Below the pieces are notes generated by a model, which was given only the letters and a program-made list of their open reading frames with translations, was not told the origin of the DNA and did no database searches. A stretch of DNA of 64,000 nucleotides from an uncultured Ruminococcus sp. GTDB lineage: Bacteria; Bacillota; Clostridia; Oscillospirales; Acutalibacteraceae. Within the stretch, counting starts at the first letter, position 1. The number at the start of each line of letters is the position of its first letter. The stretch covers positions 20,921-84,920 of the forward strand of contig UQCF01000009.1 in assembly GCA_900539465.1 (NCBI GenBank). The letters are read 5' to 3'. Shown piece by piece: positions 52,631 through 60,995 of the stretch. Both the position numbers and the translations under genes were made by a program.

Positions 52631-54186
52631 AACACCTCCGATATCTTCTGTCTTAATTGAAGTCCGCCCTTAAACTGAAACACGACCGTACCGTCGTTTC
52701 CGACAAGGACCTTCTCCGTTACCGTTAAGAAAAGCTGCGGACCGAAGCGGAGAATCATATTTGGAGATTCGGAGAGCATTTCCTTAAGAACCCGCAGGTT
52801 CTCGATCAGCATCTCGTTCTCATCCGCATTCAGTAGTTTTAGCCGCTTATTTCTAAGCTCCGTTATCTTGAATTGCAGCTCTGTCGTTCGCTCCAGATAG
52901 GATACTTCGTCAATGATTCCCTGCCCACGAAGCTGAGCGTACATATTGTTCTGAGTACACAGTTTTGCAATTTCTGCATCAATCTGTGCGATCTCATTAT
53001 TTTGCCCTGAAATCTTTTCCCGAACCCTGAGAATCTGCGTCAGTGTTTTGTCAAGGATTTCCTTTTCAAAAACGCGCAGCTTGTTGTAAACCTCTACGAA
53101 TGCTTCTCTGAGTTCATCCTCCCTGACATTCTGACCGCTGCAGCTATGACCGGTAGCGCTTTTCCGGGAGCATACCCAATAGCGAATACCACGAAGCATT
53201 TTTGATTTGTAGCTCCAGCCGCATTCTTCACAGAAGATCATTTTGTCAAACACACGCTTCACTTTTTCCTGCTTCGTTGCATTCCCGTTTCTGTGCAAGC
53301 GTGCCTGTACCGCATCAAATACTTCTCCGCTGACGATAGCTTCGTGCGTATCTTCCACATAAAACTGATCAACGGCTCCGTTGTTCGGTCTGTTACGCAG
53401 CGGAAAAATCTGCGGCGTGTAGGTCTTTTGATGAAGCGTGTCACCGATGTATTTTTCATTGGTCAAAATATATCTGACGCCTACCGTTGTCCATTTTCCA
53501 TTTATTGAGGGAACGCCCTCATTGTTCAGGATTTTAACAATTCTGTTCGAGCCGCTACCGGAAAGGTAGAGATCAAATATCCGTCTGACGATATCAGCCT
53601 GTTCGGGAATGATCTTCAGCACCCCTTTTTCGGTAAATTCGTAGCCGAACGGGGCGTGAGTGGAAACGCATTCGCCGTTTTCCATATGCATCCTCATGGC
53701 GGTGGAGACACGTTTGGAACCGGACATGGCTTCCATCTGAGCAAACGCACTTTTCACATAGAGGATCAATTCTGAATTCATCGTCTTGGTATCAATGTTG
53801 TCATTTTCAAACAACACAGTCACTCCGTAAGTGGCGGGCCTTCGGATGGCTTCGATACGCTCCAATGAATTTCTGGCGAATCTTGATACACTCTTAACGA
53901 AAATGCGGTCGATCCTGCCGTTTGCGGCGTCCTTCATCATGCGTTTGAACTCATCGTGCTTATTGACGCAGGTGCCTGTGATCCCTTCGTCGGCGTAAAT
54001 GTCAACGAGCTCCATTTTCATATTGCCGCGGATGAAATCGGTGTAGTATTTCAACTGCGCGGCAAAGGAATTTGGCTGATCCTCGGAATCGGTACTGACA
54101 CGGCAGTACACAGCCGCGCGTGTTTTCCGCTCCAACTTGATCTTTTCGATTGTCGCCGGGATCACTTGTACGATCCGCTCTGCCAT
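52627..54186 (-). CDS. Large serine recombinase
   Basis: A 519-residue protein, apparently intact. The catalytic domain has A-V-Y-C-R-V-S-T-D-S-E-D (Ser near 31), Y-A-D-E-G-I-T-G-T near 65 and S-V-S-R-F-A-R-N-S near 100. The recombinase domain includes G-V-L-K-I-I-P-E-Q-A-D-I-V, and a zinc ribbon C-E-E-C-G-W ... C-S-R precedes a coiled coil (about 375-450). Start with AAGGAGG. First of three recombinase genes in an overlapping operon, probably the integrase set of this element. Confidence 0.93.
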   Translation of the reverse strand: MAERIVQVIPATIEKIKLERKTRAAVYCRVSTDSEDQPNSFAAQLKYYTDFIRGNMKMELVDIYADEGITGTCVNKHDEFKRMMKDAANGRIDRIFVKSVSRFARNSLERIEAIRRPATYGVTVLFENDNIDTKTMNSELILYVKSAFAQMEAMSGSKRVSTAMRMHMENGECVSTHAPFGYEFTEKGVLKIIPEQADIVRRIFDLYLSGSGSNRIVKILNNEGVPSINGKWTTVGVRYILTNEKYIGDTLHQKTYTPQIFPLRNRPNNGAVDQFYVEDTHEAIVSGEVFDAVQARLHRNGNATKQEKVKRVFDKMIFCEECGWSYKSKMLRGIRYWVCSRKSATGHSCSGQNVREDELREAFVEVYNKLRVFEKEILDKTLTQILRVREKISGQNNEIAQIDAEIAKLCTQNNMYAQLRGQGIIDEVSYLERTTELQFKITELRNKRLKLLNADENEMLIENLRVLKEMLSESPNMILRFGPQLFLTVTEKVLVGNDGTVVFQFKGGLQLRQKISEVL

Positions 54187-54240
54187 GTCGTCACCTCCTT
54201 GTCACGCTCAAAGTTTAGCTGTTTTTCTCGGCTTTGTCAT

Positions 54241-54405
54241 TTATGCGATTTCCGGGATCGGGAGCAAATCGCACATTAGACTTTCTGCATTAATTTTGTT
54301 AAGATTGTTGATTACGGTTTTATCTAACCGGTTCTCTCTTGCGATCCGCCGCAGGAACTCCCACGCGGCAAAATACATCATCTGATTTGTCAATTCCTCA
54401 TCCAT
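54241..54405 (-). CDS. Small helical protein of 54 residues
   Basis: An ATG with AAGGAGAA upstream opens a frame M-D-E-E-L-T-N-Q-M-M-Y-F-A-A-W-E-F-L ending at TAA. The helical, Leu-rich pattern with R-R-I-A-R-E-N-R-L-D resembles short SHOCT-like proteins that precede recombinases in Clostridia elements. It is 54 bases upstream of the first recombinase. Role unknown, perhaps a regulator or directionality factor. Confidence 0.6.
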   Translation of the reverse strand: MDEELTNQMMYFAAWEFLRRIARENRLDKTVINNLNKINAESLMCDLLPIPEIA

Positions 54406-54436
54406 TCGAGTATTCTCCTTTTGTTTGTTTCCGTTC

Positions 54437-54979
54437 TTATTTATGTGCTGTGAAAAATAGGTTTGTCATCTGACGGATGTCATCCCTTGTTTTCAGAATA
54501 ACCTTCGGCTGATGATATAAGCAGGAATATTTACTGATAACCACATTGATGATCTGTTCGGCGATTTCATAATCGACGCCGGGAATACAGACAAGCTCCC
54601 TAAAAGTCAAGTGTGCAATCATCTCATCATCATACTCAAGCAGATCAAACGCCTTATCAATATTCAGAATCATCTGTTCTTCTTTTAACATCCGAGCCTC
54701 GGCTTTGGAATATCCCATCTGCACGAGATATTCTTCCGTTTTCTCTGCAATATCAACAAAGGGTTCCTGTGGCATATCAGCATATTCGATCAGGGCCGCC
54801 GTTAAATCCTGCACACAGGTATAGCCAAAACCGCTCAGCTTCATCATAACAAGAATCGGGATGTCGAGCATCGTCTCCGGTGTTCTGAACCCCGCCTTTT
54901 TCAATGCTGCGGCTTCATAGTAACTCAATGAGTTATTCCAAAAGTTCTCTCTCTTTTCCTTTATGTTCTTGTTGCTCAT
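54437..54979 (-). CDS. Helical protein coupled to a MazF-type toxin, possible helix-hairpin-helix
   Basis: A 180-residue protein that I do not recognise firmly. It has two segments like helix-hairpin-helix motifs: I-L-V-M-M-K-L-S-G-F-G-Y-T-C-V-Q-D-L near 42-62 and L-T-F-R-E-L-V-C-I-P-G-V-D-Y near 120-135, suggesting nucleic-acid binding. It overlaps the toxin stop as ATGA and has GGAGGG. Because the toxin has no visible upstream antitoxin, this gene could be an antitoxin or an autoregulator; that is inference. Confidence 0.6.
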   Translation of the reverse strand: MSNKNIKEKRENFWNNSLSYYEAAALKKAGFRTPETMLDIPILVMMKLSGFGYTCVQDLTAALIEYADMPQEPFVDIAEKTEEYLVQMGYSKAEARMLKEEQMILNIDKAFDLLEYDDEMIAHLTFRELVCIPGVDYEIAEQIINVVISKYSCLYHQPKVILKTRDDIRQMTNLFFTAHK

Positions 54980-55353
54980 TCTGTTTTCCCTCCGTTTTTT
55001 TGTTTAATCAAAGACAAGCTAACCTTGATCGCTTCATCTACCTTTTTCATCGCCGGTTCCGGCATTGGGCTAACGAAATTCAAAAGCTGTTTCTTGTCTA
55101 TCGTTGTGATCTGCTCCAGCTGCACCACGGATTCAAAAGGAAGATCGTCCATTTTGAAAATGACGTGTGTGGGCAGCGTTCGCTTCTTCCTCGATTTACT
55201 GGTTATGGTAGCGACGATCAGCGTGGGGCTATGTTTGTTTCCCTTATTGTTTTGAAGTACAACGACGGGGCGTATTTTTCCCTGTACCGAACCGACCGTT
55301 TTTCCGAGCTTGGCGTAATAAATATCGCCTCGCATTACCTGTCTTTCGTACAT
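54976..55353 (-). CDS. MazF/PemK-family type II toxin (endoribonuclease)
   Basis: A 125-residue protein with R-G-D-I-Y-Y-A-K-L near the start, K-I-R-P-V-V-V-L-Q-N-N near 30, T-L-I-V-A-T-I-T-S-K near 45 and T-H-V-I-F near 63, the fold and active-site spacing of MazF/PemK RNases. It would cleave mRNA and arrest growth, stabilising the mobile element. AGGAGGT precedes the ATG. The usual small antitoxin upstream is absent; the overlapping downstream gene may fill the role. Upstream lies a structured RNA region. Confidence 0.9.
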   Translation of the reverse strand: MYERQVMRGDIYYAKLGKTVGSVQGKIRPVVVLQNNKGNKHSPTLIVATITSKSRKKRTLPTHVIFKMDDLPFESVVQLEQITTIDKKQLLNFVSPMPEPAMKKVDEAIKVSLSLIKQKNGGKTE

Positions 55354-55486
55354 TTTCGCACCTCCTGATATGTATAGAATCCGACTTGAACAGTTCAGGA
55401 GATCGTTCGATATCAGAGAGATAAGGCTGACAGCCGAGGCAGCGTTAGATATTTTTCCTCCGGCCTTGCTTTACCTCTCATTTATC

Positions 55487-55830
55487 ACAGGCGTCTGCCT
55501 GTATGTATGAGAACCCCCGACAGGGTTCTCATTAAAGGCATTTCTACTTGTTCTCAACATCCCGAAATGCAAGGGACCTTATCACACGGCTGAACAGCTT
55601 ATTCAGCTCCATGGGACTCTCACCCCCGGTCTTTACGCGCCGGCTATTCGATAGAAGTATCATTATTCCTTGTATCTGTCATCGCCACCACCGGAGGCTA
55701 TCCGGCTTTCGCTGTATAAGTGATGTCGCTCTTTCCCGTTTGGGGAGTCTCCCTCTTTCGGAAAGTCATCGCGCACCTACAGTCACGGCTTGGCGTTCAA
55801 CACCGGTACAAGTAACGTATGTGATAAGGT
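55487..55830 (-). ncRNA. Large candidate structured RNA
   Basis: A gap of about 600 bases with no good gene but many stems. ACCTTATCACA (55576-55586) pairs perfectly with TGTGATAAGGT (55820-55830), enclosing 233 bases. Other perfect stems are at 55507-55532 (10 bp), 55487-55502 (6 bp), 55538-55570 (7 bp), 55589-55607 (6 bp) and 55691-55705 (5 bp). GC content is higher than in the surrounding DNA. Strand is assumed minus from the genes around it. I cannot name the class; large Firmicutes RNAs such as raiA or ROOL are candidates. Confidence 0.55.
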
Positions 55831-55951
55831 GTATATTCAATTTTCAAGGTTCATTTGATAGGGCGTTTTTCTTGCCCCTCTACTTAAGTACTTGGACGTT
55901 TTTTGGCAATCATTTCAATTTTTTGATTTTCTCTAAAATTTTCTTTTTCTG

Positions 55952-56677
55952 TCAACACAATTGAACCGGCGTCAATCCTAATTTCGCCGCTATTTTCGCA
56001 TCAGATACAAACTCCTTATTATCAAAATACAGAAGATTCATTATTGTTTGCTCTTCAGAAGACAGTGTTTGAACTAACTCCTTGATGCGTTGCAGGTGAA
56101 CGTTGTTTATTGCTGCTTCTTCAATATTCACCTCTGGGTCTGCAATGACGTCATACATTGTGAGCTGTTCTTCAACGTAGACAATCTCATCAAGAGAAAC
56201 AACGAAAGGAATTGCTTCACATTTTTCTTCTGCTTTTTCATCGGAGTTGTTGCTTATTGCCTCGGTATAATCCTCATAGGAATTGCATTCTTCTCCGAAA
56301 ATAGCCGTGTCTTCATCAAAGAACAGGTCATCTTCGACACCATCCTCAACACCGCCCGCGAAACTATAGTCTTCCTGCGCCGACAAATCATCTTTATCGA
56401 CCGCACTGAGCCGAGGCAGGTTCAACATATCGTCCCTCTGAACCCGCAGATTCCTCTTTCGACTCGCGTCCCATTTTCTGAAGTCTTCCGGCGTGACTTC
56501 AAATCTGTAAAAACCGTGCCGTCTGTTATACGGATCAACATATTCCTTGATAAACTTTCGTTTCTGGTTTTCAGGGCGGATGATAAACTCATGAAACTGT
56601 TTTCCTGTCATCTGAATCCACTCCGGATTTACACCATTGCAGTTTGGATCTTTCCAAACAAAAAACATATTTGCCAT
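55952..56677 (-). CDS. Sigma-70 region-4-like DNA-binding protein, C-terminus cut by an in-frame TGA
   Basis: A 241-residue protein. A basic N-terminus (F-F-V-W-K-D-P, Y-V-D-P-Y-N-R-R-H-G-F-Y-R-F) is followed by an acidic stretch (100-165) and a C-terminal region-4-like helix-turn-helix: L-S-S-E-E-Q-T-I-M-N-L-L-Y then A-A-K-L-G-L-T-P-V-Q-L. The TGA at 55952-55954 interrupts it; the same frame goes on with Q-K-K-K-I-L-E-K-I-K-K-L-K to a second stop at 55910-55912, which looks like the true end of the recognition helix. Good AAAGGAG before the ATG. Proteins of this sort often regulate conjugative elements. Confidence 0.72.
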   Translation of the reverse strand: MANMFFVWKDPNCNGVNPEWIQMTGKQFHEFIIRPENQKRKFIKEYVDPYNRRHGFYRFEVTPEDFRKWDASRKRNLRVQRDDMLNLPRLSAVDKDDLSAQEDYSFAGGVEDGVEDDLFFDEDTAIFGEECNSYEDYTEAISNNSDEKAEEKCEAIPFVVSLDEIVYVEEQLTMYDVIADPEVNIEEAAINNVHLQRIKELVQTLSSEEQTIMNLLYFDNKEFVSDAKIAAKLGLTPVQLC

Positions 56678-56996
56678 TTTGTAATCTCCTTTGAATTTTG
56701 AAAATTTGGTTTGAAGTTCAAAATTCCGGAGATCATGGATATTCGGCTATGTAACAAAGCCAAAGCGATAACATAAAAAGTCCTTCCCGCAGCGATTAAG
56801 CCGAAGGAAGGACTTTAACAGCATCGTATGAAGGGAGCAAAGCGGACACAAAAAACACCGTATGACAATAAGACAGAATCAAATTCTGTGCTTATCCTTC
56901 ATACGGTGCTCGGGTAGTCTCGTCAGGTAATGACCGGAACCGCTCCGCTTACTCGCTACAAAGTATTCTATTTAATTTTCAGTTGTTTTGGAGCTT
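56678..56996. other. Intergenic region with two strong hairpins
   Basis: No gene seen. Hairpin 56777-56816 pairs AAAGTCCTTCC with GGAAGGACTTT. Hairpin 56856-56908 pairs CACCGTATG with CATACGGTG and contains an inner AGAATC/GATTCT-type stem. They could be terminators, an origin of transfer or a small RNA. Confidence 0.5.
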
Positions 56997-57644
56997 TTAA
57001 CAGATACCTGCTTCTTGTCTCCATTTTTCAATACGCCGTCCAATACCGCGAACGGTACGAAAGTACCTTAGATCAAAAGCGAAAACGCCTTTACATTTCG
57101 GGCACATAAACGGCTGAAGGGAATCAACGCCAATTACCTTGTCCCCGATATGAAATTCACAGTTTGGACATTTCAGATTTTTAAGCTTTATTAATTCGGT
57201 TCGATCCTTGCTTTCGATCAAGATGCCATTTCTTATTGCCTCATAGTACAGAGGCGTCTTGAATTTCGGTTCTGCAAGCTGAATAATCACATTCCCACCT
57301 CCATCAAAAATTCTTCCGATTCGTGGTAGTCGATTAGATGAAGCTGTTTGAGTTGTCGTTTTGCTGGCCGGTTCAAAAGAACCATCGACATTGAGTTTGC
57401 TTGCATTGAGTCCCTTGTTAGCTATACAATAATTCAGAGCAGCCTGCATCCATTTGACTTCGGAAACCGTTGTGCCTGATGCTCTGACAACCTTTTTCTC
57501 GTTCCAGTATGCGTAATCGCCGGATGTGCTCGGCTGAGAATATGCTTTATAATTTGTGGAATAGTCCGCAGCCATAGCGGAAACCGAAAAGATACTGCAG
57601 AGTGCAGCGATTGCAAGAGTGAGAGCAATAATTTTAGTCTTCAT
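56997..57644 (-). CDS. Chimeric protein: secreted peptidoglycan-binding start joined to a zinc-ribbon end
   Basis: A 215-residue open frame. Residues 1-26 are a signal peptide (ending A-M-A-A). Residues about 60-95 are the first half of a peptidoglycan-binding repeat (E-V-K-W-M-Q-A-A-L-N-Y, L-N-V-D-G-S-F). The domain stops short near 95 and a different sequence follows, with a zinc ribbon at C-P-N-C (158) and C-P-K-C (180) and a basic tail, features of a cytosolic protein. Exported and zinc-ribbon parts do not fit together, so this looks like a gene fusion made by recombination. Weak ribosome binding site. Function uncertain. Confidence 0.65.
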   Translation of the reverse strand: MKTKIIALTLAIAALCSIFSVSAMAADYSTNYKAYSQPSTSGDYAYWNEKKVVRASGTTVSEVKWMQAALNYCIANKGLNASKLNVDGSFEPASKTTTQTASSNRLPRIGRIFDGGGNVIIQLAEPKFKTPLYYEAIRNGILIESKDRTELIKLKNLKCPNCEFHIGDKVIGVDSLQPFMCPKCKGVFAFDLRYFRTVRGIGRRIEKWRQEAGIC

Positions 57645-57893
57645 TTTTATCTCTTGTTATTTGATTTAAGTTTTGACTTATCTGAGAAAGTTTCTCATTT
57701 CGTGGGCCGTCCCCTGCACCTTATATCCATAATGTCATTATCTCCTTTCGACAATAGAAATGATAGCATCCTTAATCAAAACATTGTGGTTTTCATTTTT
57801 CAATGTTCTATTTGGCTTCTATTCACCTTCAACATCATCATTGTATATGTCAAGATAAAACTAACGTAGGGAATTTTTATCACGAGAGCTATT
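57645..57893. other. Intergenic region without a recognisable feature
   Basis: A/T-rich stretch with no gene or strong hairpin apart from the terminator at its left-hand end. Confidence 0.4.
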
Positions 57894-57927
57894 AGAAAAT
57901 CCGCGCTTCACTGAGCACGGATTTTCT
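57894..57927 (-). terminator. Terminator of the NlpC/P60-like gene
   Basis: AGAAAATCCG and CGGATTTTCT arms, 20 bases past the stop at 57948. Confidence 0.6.
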
Positions 57928-57947
57928 TTCAAATTGTATCTATCTGC

Positions 57948-59042
57948 TTAGTAAATAGAACTGCATTTCAGATAAATCGTTTTATTCACGCCACCCGTCC
58001 AAGGGCAAATCGCTTTCATCCAGCCCGAGGAGTAGATTTCACAAATGGTCACGATATCGTTCGGATATATCCTTCCGCAAGTGCTTCCATTGACGCCGGA
58101 ATATGCCTGTATATATTTTGTTGCCTTGAATTTAAGTTCTGAGACCTTGCAATACACTGTTTTATTGCCAGAGTTATTCCACGGACAGCTAAGCTTCGCA
58201 ACGCCGTTGCTGTAAATACGCTGAATGGTAATAACATCGTTGGTGTACACCCTTCCGACATAAGAAACACATGTATAAGAGCTGTAGGCGTTTGTATATG
58301 CGCCACTCTTAACACGGAAATTTGTAGTGAAATAAGTTGTCTGACTACCGGTCCCTGAGCCGGAATTTGAACTGCTGGTAGAATAGTTTCTTCCGCGTGT
58401 AATCGCCATAGTTTGACCGGATTTCCAATTGCCGAAAGCAATCGTATGTACTCTCACCTTATTATCAGGAGAATTGGCAAAGTTGCTGTCAAGCACCTTA
58501 ACTCCACTGGAATTATGGGAGATGTAAATCATCGAATGGCTGTTGCCAACGCGGATAACATCACCGGGCCATACGCCGGATTTGTCCAAATTAGCCTTTG
58601 TAAATGTTGAAACTGCAATTCTTGTAGGATACACGTCATCAGTAGATTTGCTTGCATAAAGATACCACAAACAGTAATTTGCGAATCCTGCGCAACTATA
58701 AGCCGTAGATGTGATATATCCACCATATCCGTTCGTATAGTGAATTGGCATCAGACTTGCGGAAGTCGGAACCAAGCCCATCGTATTTTTAAGCCACGAT
58801 GTCTGAATAACATTGGCATTACAGCAATTATAGCCACTATTATAGCGATAAATACTGCCGTTTGTAGTAAAATATCTTCCTTCAAGTCTTGACACTAATG
58901 TGTTCAATCTTGTCTGAACTTCTGCTTTTGTACGATTTGCCGGAGTCGTAGCTGCCGATGCGGAGATTGCCATAACGGAGAAGAGCATCATAACAACCAG
59001 AACGAGCGAAATAATTTTTGATAAGTATTTTTTATTCCTCAT
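57948..59042 (-). CDS. Secreted cysteine peptidase/amidase-like protein with SH3-like repeats
   Basis: A 364-residue exported protein. A signal peptide (1-32, ending A-S-A-A) precedes a papain-like domain with candidate Cys in A-Y-S-C-A-G-F-A-N-Y-C (about 118), His in N-S-H-S-M-I-Y-I (about 175) and a nearby Asp in L-D-S-N-F. Two C-terminal SH3-like repeats follow (V-Y-T-N-D-V-I-T-I-Q and I-Y-P-N-D-I-V-T-I-C). It probably cuts or binds peptidoglycan, as lytic enzymes of conjugative elements do. An in-frame ATG at 59192 has a strong AAGGAGG and would add 50 residues before the signal; the start at 59042 fits the signal peptide better. Confidence 0.78.
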   Translation of the reverse strand: MRNKKYLSKIISLVLVVMMLFSVMAISASAATTPANRTKAEVQTRLNTLVSRLEGRYFTTNGSIYRYNSGYNCCNANVIQTSWLKNTMGLVPTSASLMPIHYTNGYGGYITSTAYSCAGFANYCLWYLYASKSTDDVYPTRIAVSTFTKANLDKSGVWPGDVIRVGNSHSMIYISHNSSGVKVLDSNFANSPDNKVRVHTIAFGNWKSGQTMAITRGRNYSTSSSNSGSGTGSQTTYFTTNFRVKSGAYTNAYSSYTCVSYVGRVYTNDVITIQRIYSNGVAKLSCPWNNSGNKTVYCKVSELKFKATKYIQAYSGVNGSTCGRIYPNDIVTICEIYSSGWMKAICPWTGGVNKTIYLKCSSIY

Positions 59043-59192
59043 AAAAGTAAGTCCTTCCTTATTTTTGTTTTTCAATGATTCAATGATTATTGATATTATT
59101 GGAGAATGCGCACATTTTGGGATAGCTACTGAATCGGTTTGGGCTCTCTGTCGCTTAATGGGCCAATCTCTACTTCTGGAATTTTTCATCAC

Positions 59193-59448
59193 TTTGAGCC
59201 TCCTTACGGAAATGTTTGTTGTTTGTAATATAACCTACTGGATAAAAGAACTGTGGTTTTCTTTCTTGCAGGCCGATCGCGGCTTCTTGCTTTCACGGCA
59301 TAATCGCCTCTTTTCTTGTTGTTGATGAGTTCAGTATAGCAATCAAACAATGATTTCTGTGAGAAAAGTTTTTCGAGTTGAATCAGTGCTGTTTGATTTG
59401 TTATCTTTATTATACCGATTGATTTTGTCGTGATGTGACTTCCGTTTT
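59193..59448. other. Leader region
   Basis: No gene seen in the gap of about 250 bases. It holds the AAGGAGG of the alternative long start of the downstream secreted protein. Confidence 0.35.
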
Positions 59449-60489
59449 TTACCTTTGACTTAATAAATATAAAGGGGCGCGCTGTGCAGCGTAAGCTCTT
59501 GCATCTGCCTCCAGCGCTTGATCTTCATATCCAGGAAAATCAACATACCCGGATATATAATGATCCATATTGAATTTCCATTCTCTTGCATTTTCATAAT
59601 AATAACTGTTTTTTACAAGATCGGACTCAAAGTCCAGCGACGCTACAACGTAATGCTGATAAGCATGAAAGACCTCATGAATTATTGCTTTTACGCTATC
59701 CTCTGCCCCACCGGTGGTGAGCTCATCAAGATTAATGCAGATGAGTTTTTCGTTATCATAATAATAGGCAAGCGTGTATTTATTGAACTTGTCATATGAC
59801 ATCTTGATCTCGGCATAGTTATCAATACCGAGATATTTCTCTTCACGGACTCCAACTTTGCAAAGCAGCTCAAAACGGTCCTCTATGTTTAGATCATTCC
59901 ATGTCGAAAGCTCCAGTGTAATTTCATCGGGTGGAATGGATATTGATGTACTATCTTCATCTGCAAGCATTTCAAGAAGTGCTGTCCAATCATCCATAGA
60001 AAACACGTCAATGTATTCTTTATAAAAGCCGATAACAGATGGGATGATGAGGATGATCACCGATACATATGCGCAAACAACAGACGTTCTGTCTTTGCAG
60101 TATTTAAGGAACCTGTCTGTACGTTTTTTCGGTGATCTGAGCTTTTTCAGTTGATAATACAAAAAAACAGCTACCAGAGCAATGGCAACAATAGTGATAA
60201 TTGCCGTAACAAAATAATATTGCAGAAACAACACGAAGAAAAAACTTTCAATAATCAGTAAGCTGATAACAGATGACATCCACTTGTATTTTTTTGCCGA
60301 TTTGTTTTTTGCAAAACACGCGACAAGAACAAAACAGAAAATAAAGTATATTGGAACAACAAACTGACTGCTTGCATAATCACCAACACGGTTAATATAG
60401 ATACTTGGGAACCCGTCGACAAGAATGAACGCGAATATTCCATACATACTATAAGGAAGATATTTTTGAATAAACTCTTTCCATTTCAT
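59449..60489 (-). CDS. Membrane protein with extracellular-type HExxH zinc protease motif
   Basis: A 346-residue protein. The first 170 residues contain about five membrane helices, and the C-terminal 170 are soluble. The latter has I-I-H-E-V-F-H-A-Y-Q-H-Y near 285, an HExxH zinc-metallopeptidase signature with a downstream E-N-A-R-E-W that could give the third ligand. I do not recognise the family. The soluble part could face outside or inside. A role in processing a surface or signal peptide is possible (inference). Weak ribosome binding site. Confidence 0.65.
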   Translation of the reverse strand: MKWKEFIQKYLPYSMYGIFAFILVDGFPSIYINRVGDYASSQFVVPIYFIFCFVLVACFAKNKSAKKYKWMSSVISLLIIESFFFVLFLQYYFVTAIITIVAIALVAVFLYYQLKKLRSPKKRTDRFLKYCKDRTSVVCAYVSVIILIIPSVIGFYKEYIDVFSMDDWTALLEMLADEDSTSISIPPDEITLELSTWNDLNIEDRFELLCKVGVREEKYLGIDNYAEIKMSYDKFNKYTLAYYYDNEKLICINLDELTTGGAEDSVKAIIHEVFHAYQHYVVASLDFESDLVKNSYYYENAREWKFNMDHYISGYVDFPGYEDQALEADARAYAAQRAPLYLLSQR

Positions 60490-60514
60490 AGTTTTATCCC
60501 CGCTCCATTCTTCA

Positions 60515-60844
60515 TCAAGCTACATGTTCATCAAGGCCACAGAAGACAGGCTCACTCAATTTAACTTCAAGGATTTGGAAGTTTCTTTCCTCAATGGCAA
60601 TTTGCTTTGCATATTTAATATGTACCGGCAATCTCGTAATGATTTTATTTAAGGTCGCATTTTTCTTGTACTTATACTCAAATAATTCATTTACACTTCT
60701 TCCGGCTGCAAAATACTGTTATACTCCCCTTGTTTTCGGCTTATCAAAAAGCCAAAGAAGTCCCAAATCACAGTGAACATAAAATTTCAGGATTTCTTTC
60801 CCTTGTTTGTTATAATCCATCACAACTTCAATTCTGTCTTTCAT
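60515..60844 (-). pseudogene. Small hypothetical gene with an in-frame TAA
   Basis: An ATG with AGGAGG opens M-K-D-R-I-E-V-V-M-D-Y-N-K-Q-G-K, reads 41 codons to TAA at 60719-60721, then continues in the same frame with Q-Y-F-A-A-G-R-S-V-N-E-L-F-E-Y to a TGA at 60515. The two parts look like one 109-residue protein of unknown function. It lies 150 bases after the coupling-protein gene on the same strand. Confidence 0.6.
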
Positions 60845-60995
60845 TACTGTAGCCTCCTGTTTTTCACTATTTCGCGTTTAGTTCTTCCAACAGTTATAAG
60901 TTTAATACAGGTTCGACATATCATGTGATAAATTATTTAAAAAAGCAAGGCGGGGCAGCCTTGCTTTTCATAGTTCCCGAGACAGGATTTAACAT

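Noticed and set aside
55353..55952. Group II intron
   Set aside because: No intron-encoded reverse transcriptase and no recognisable domain V; a different structured RNA is more likely.
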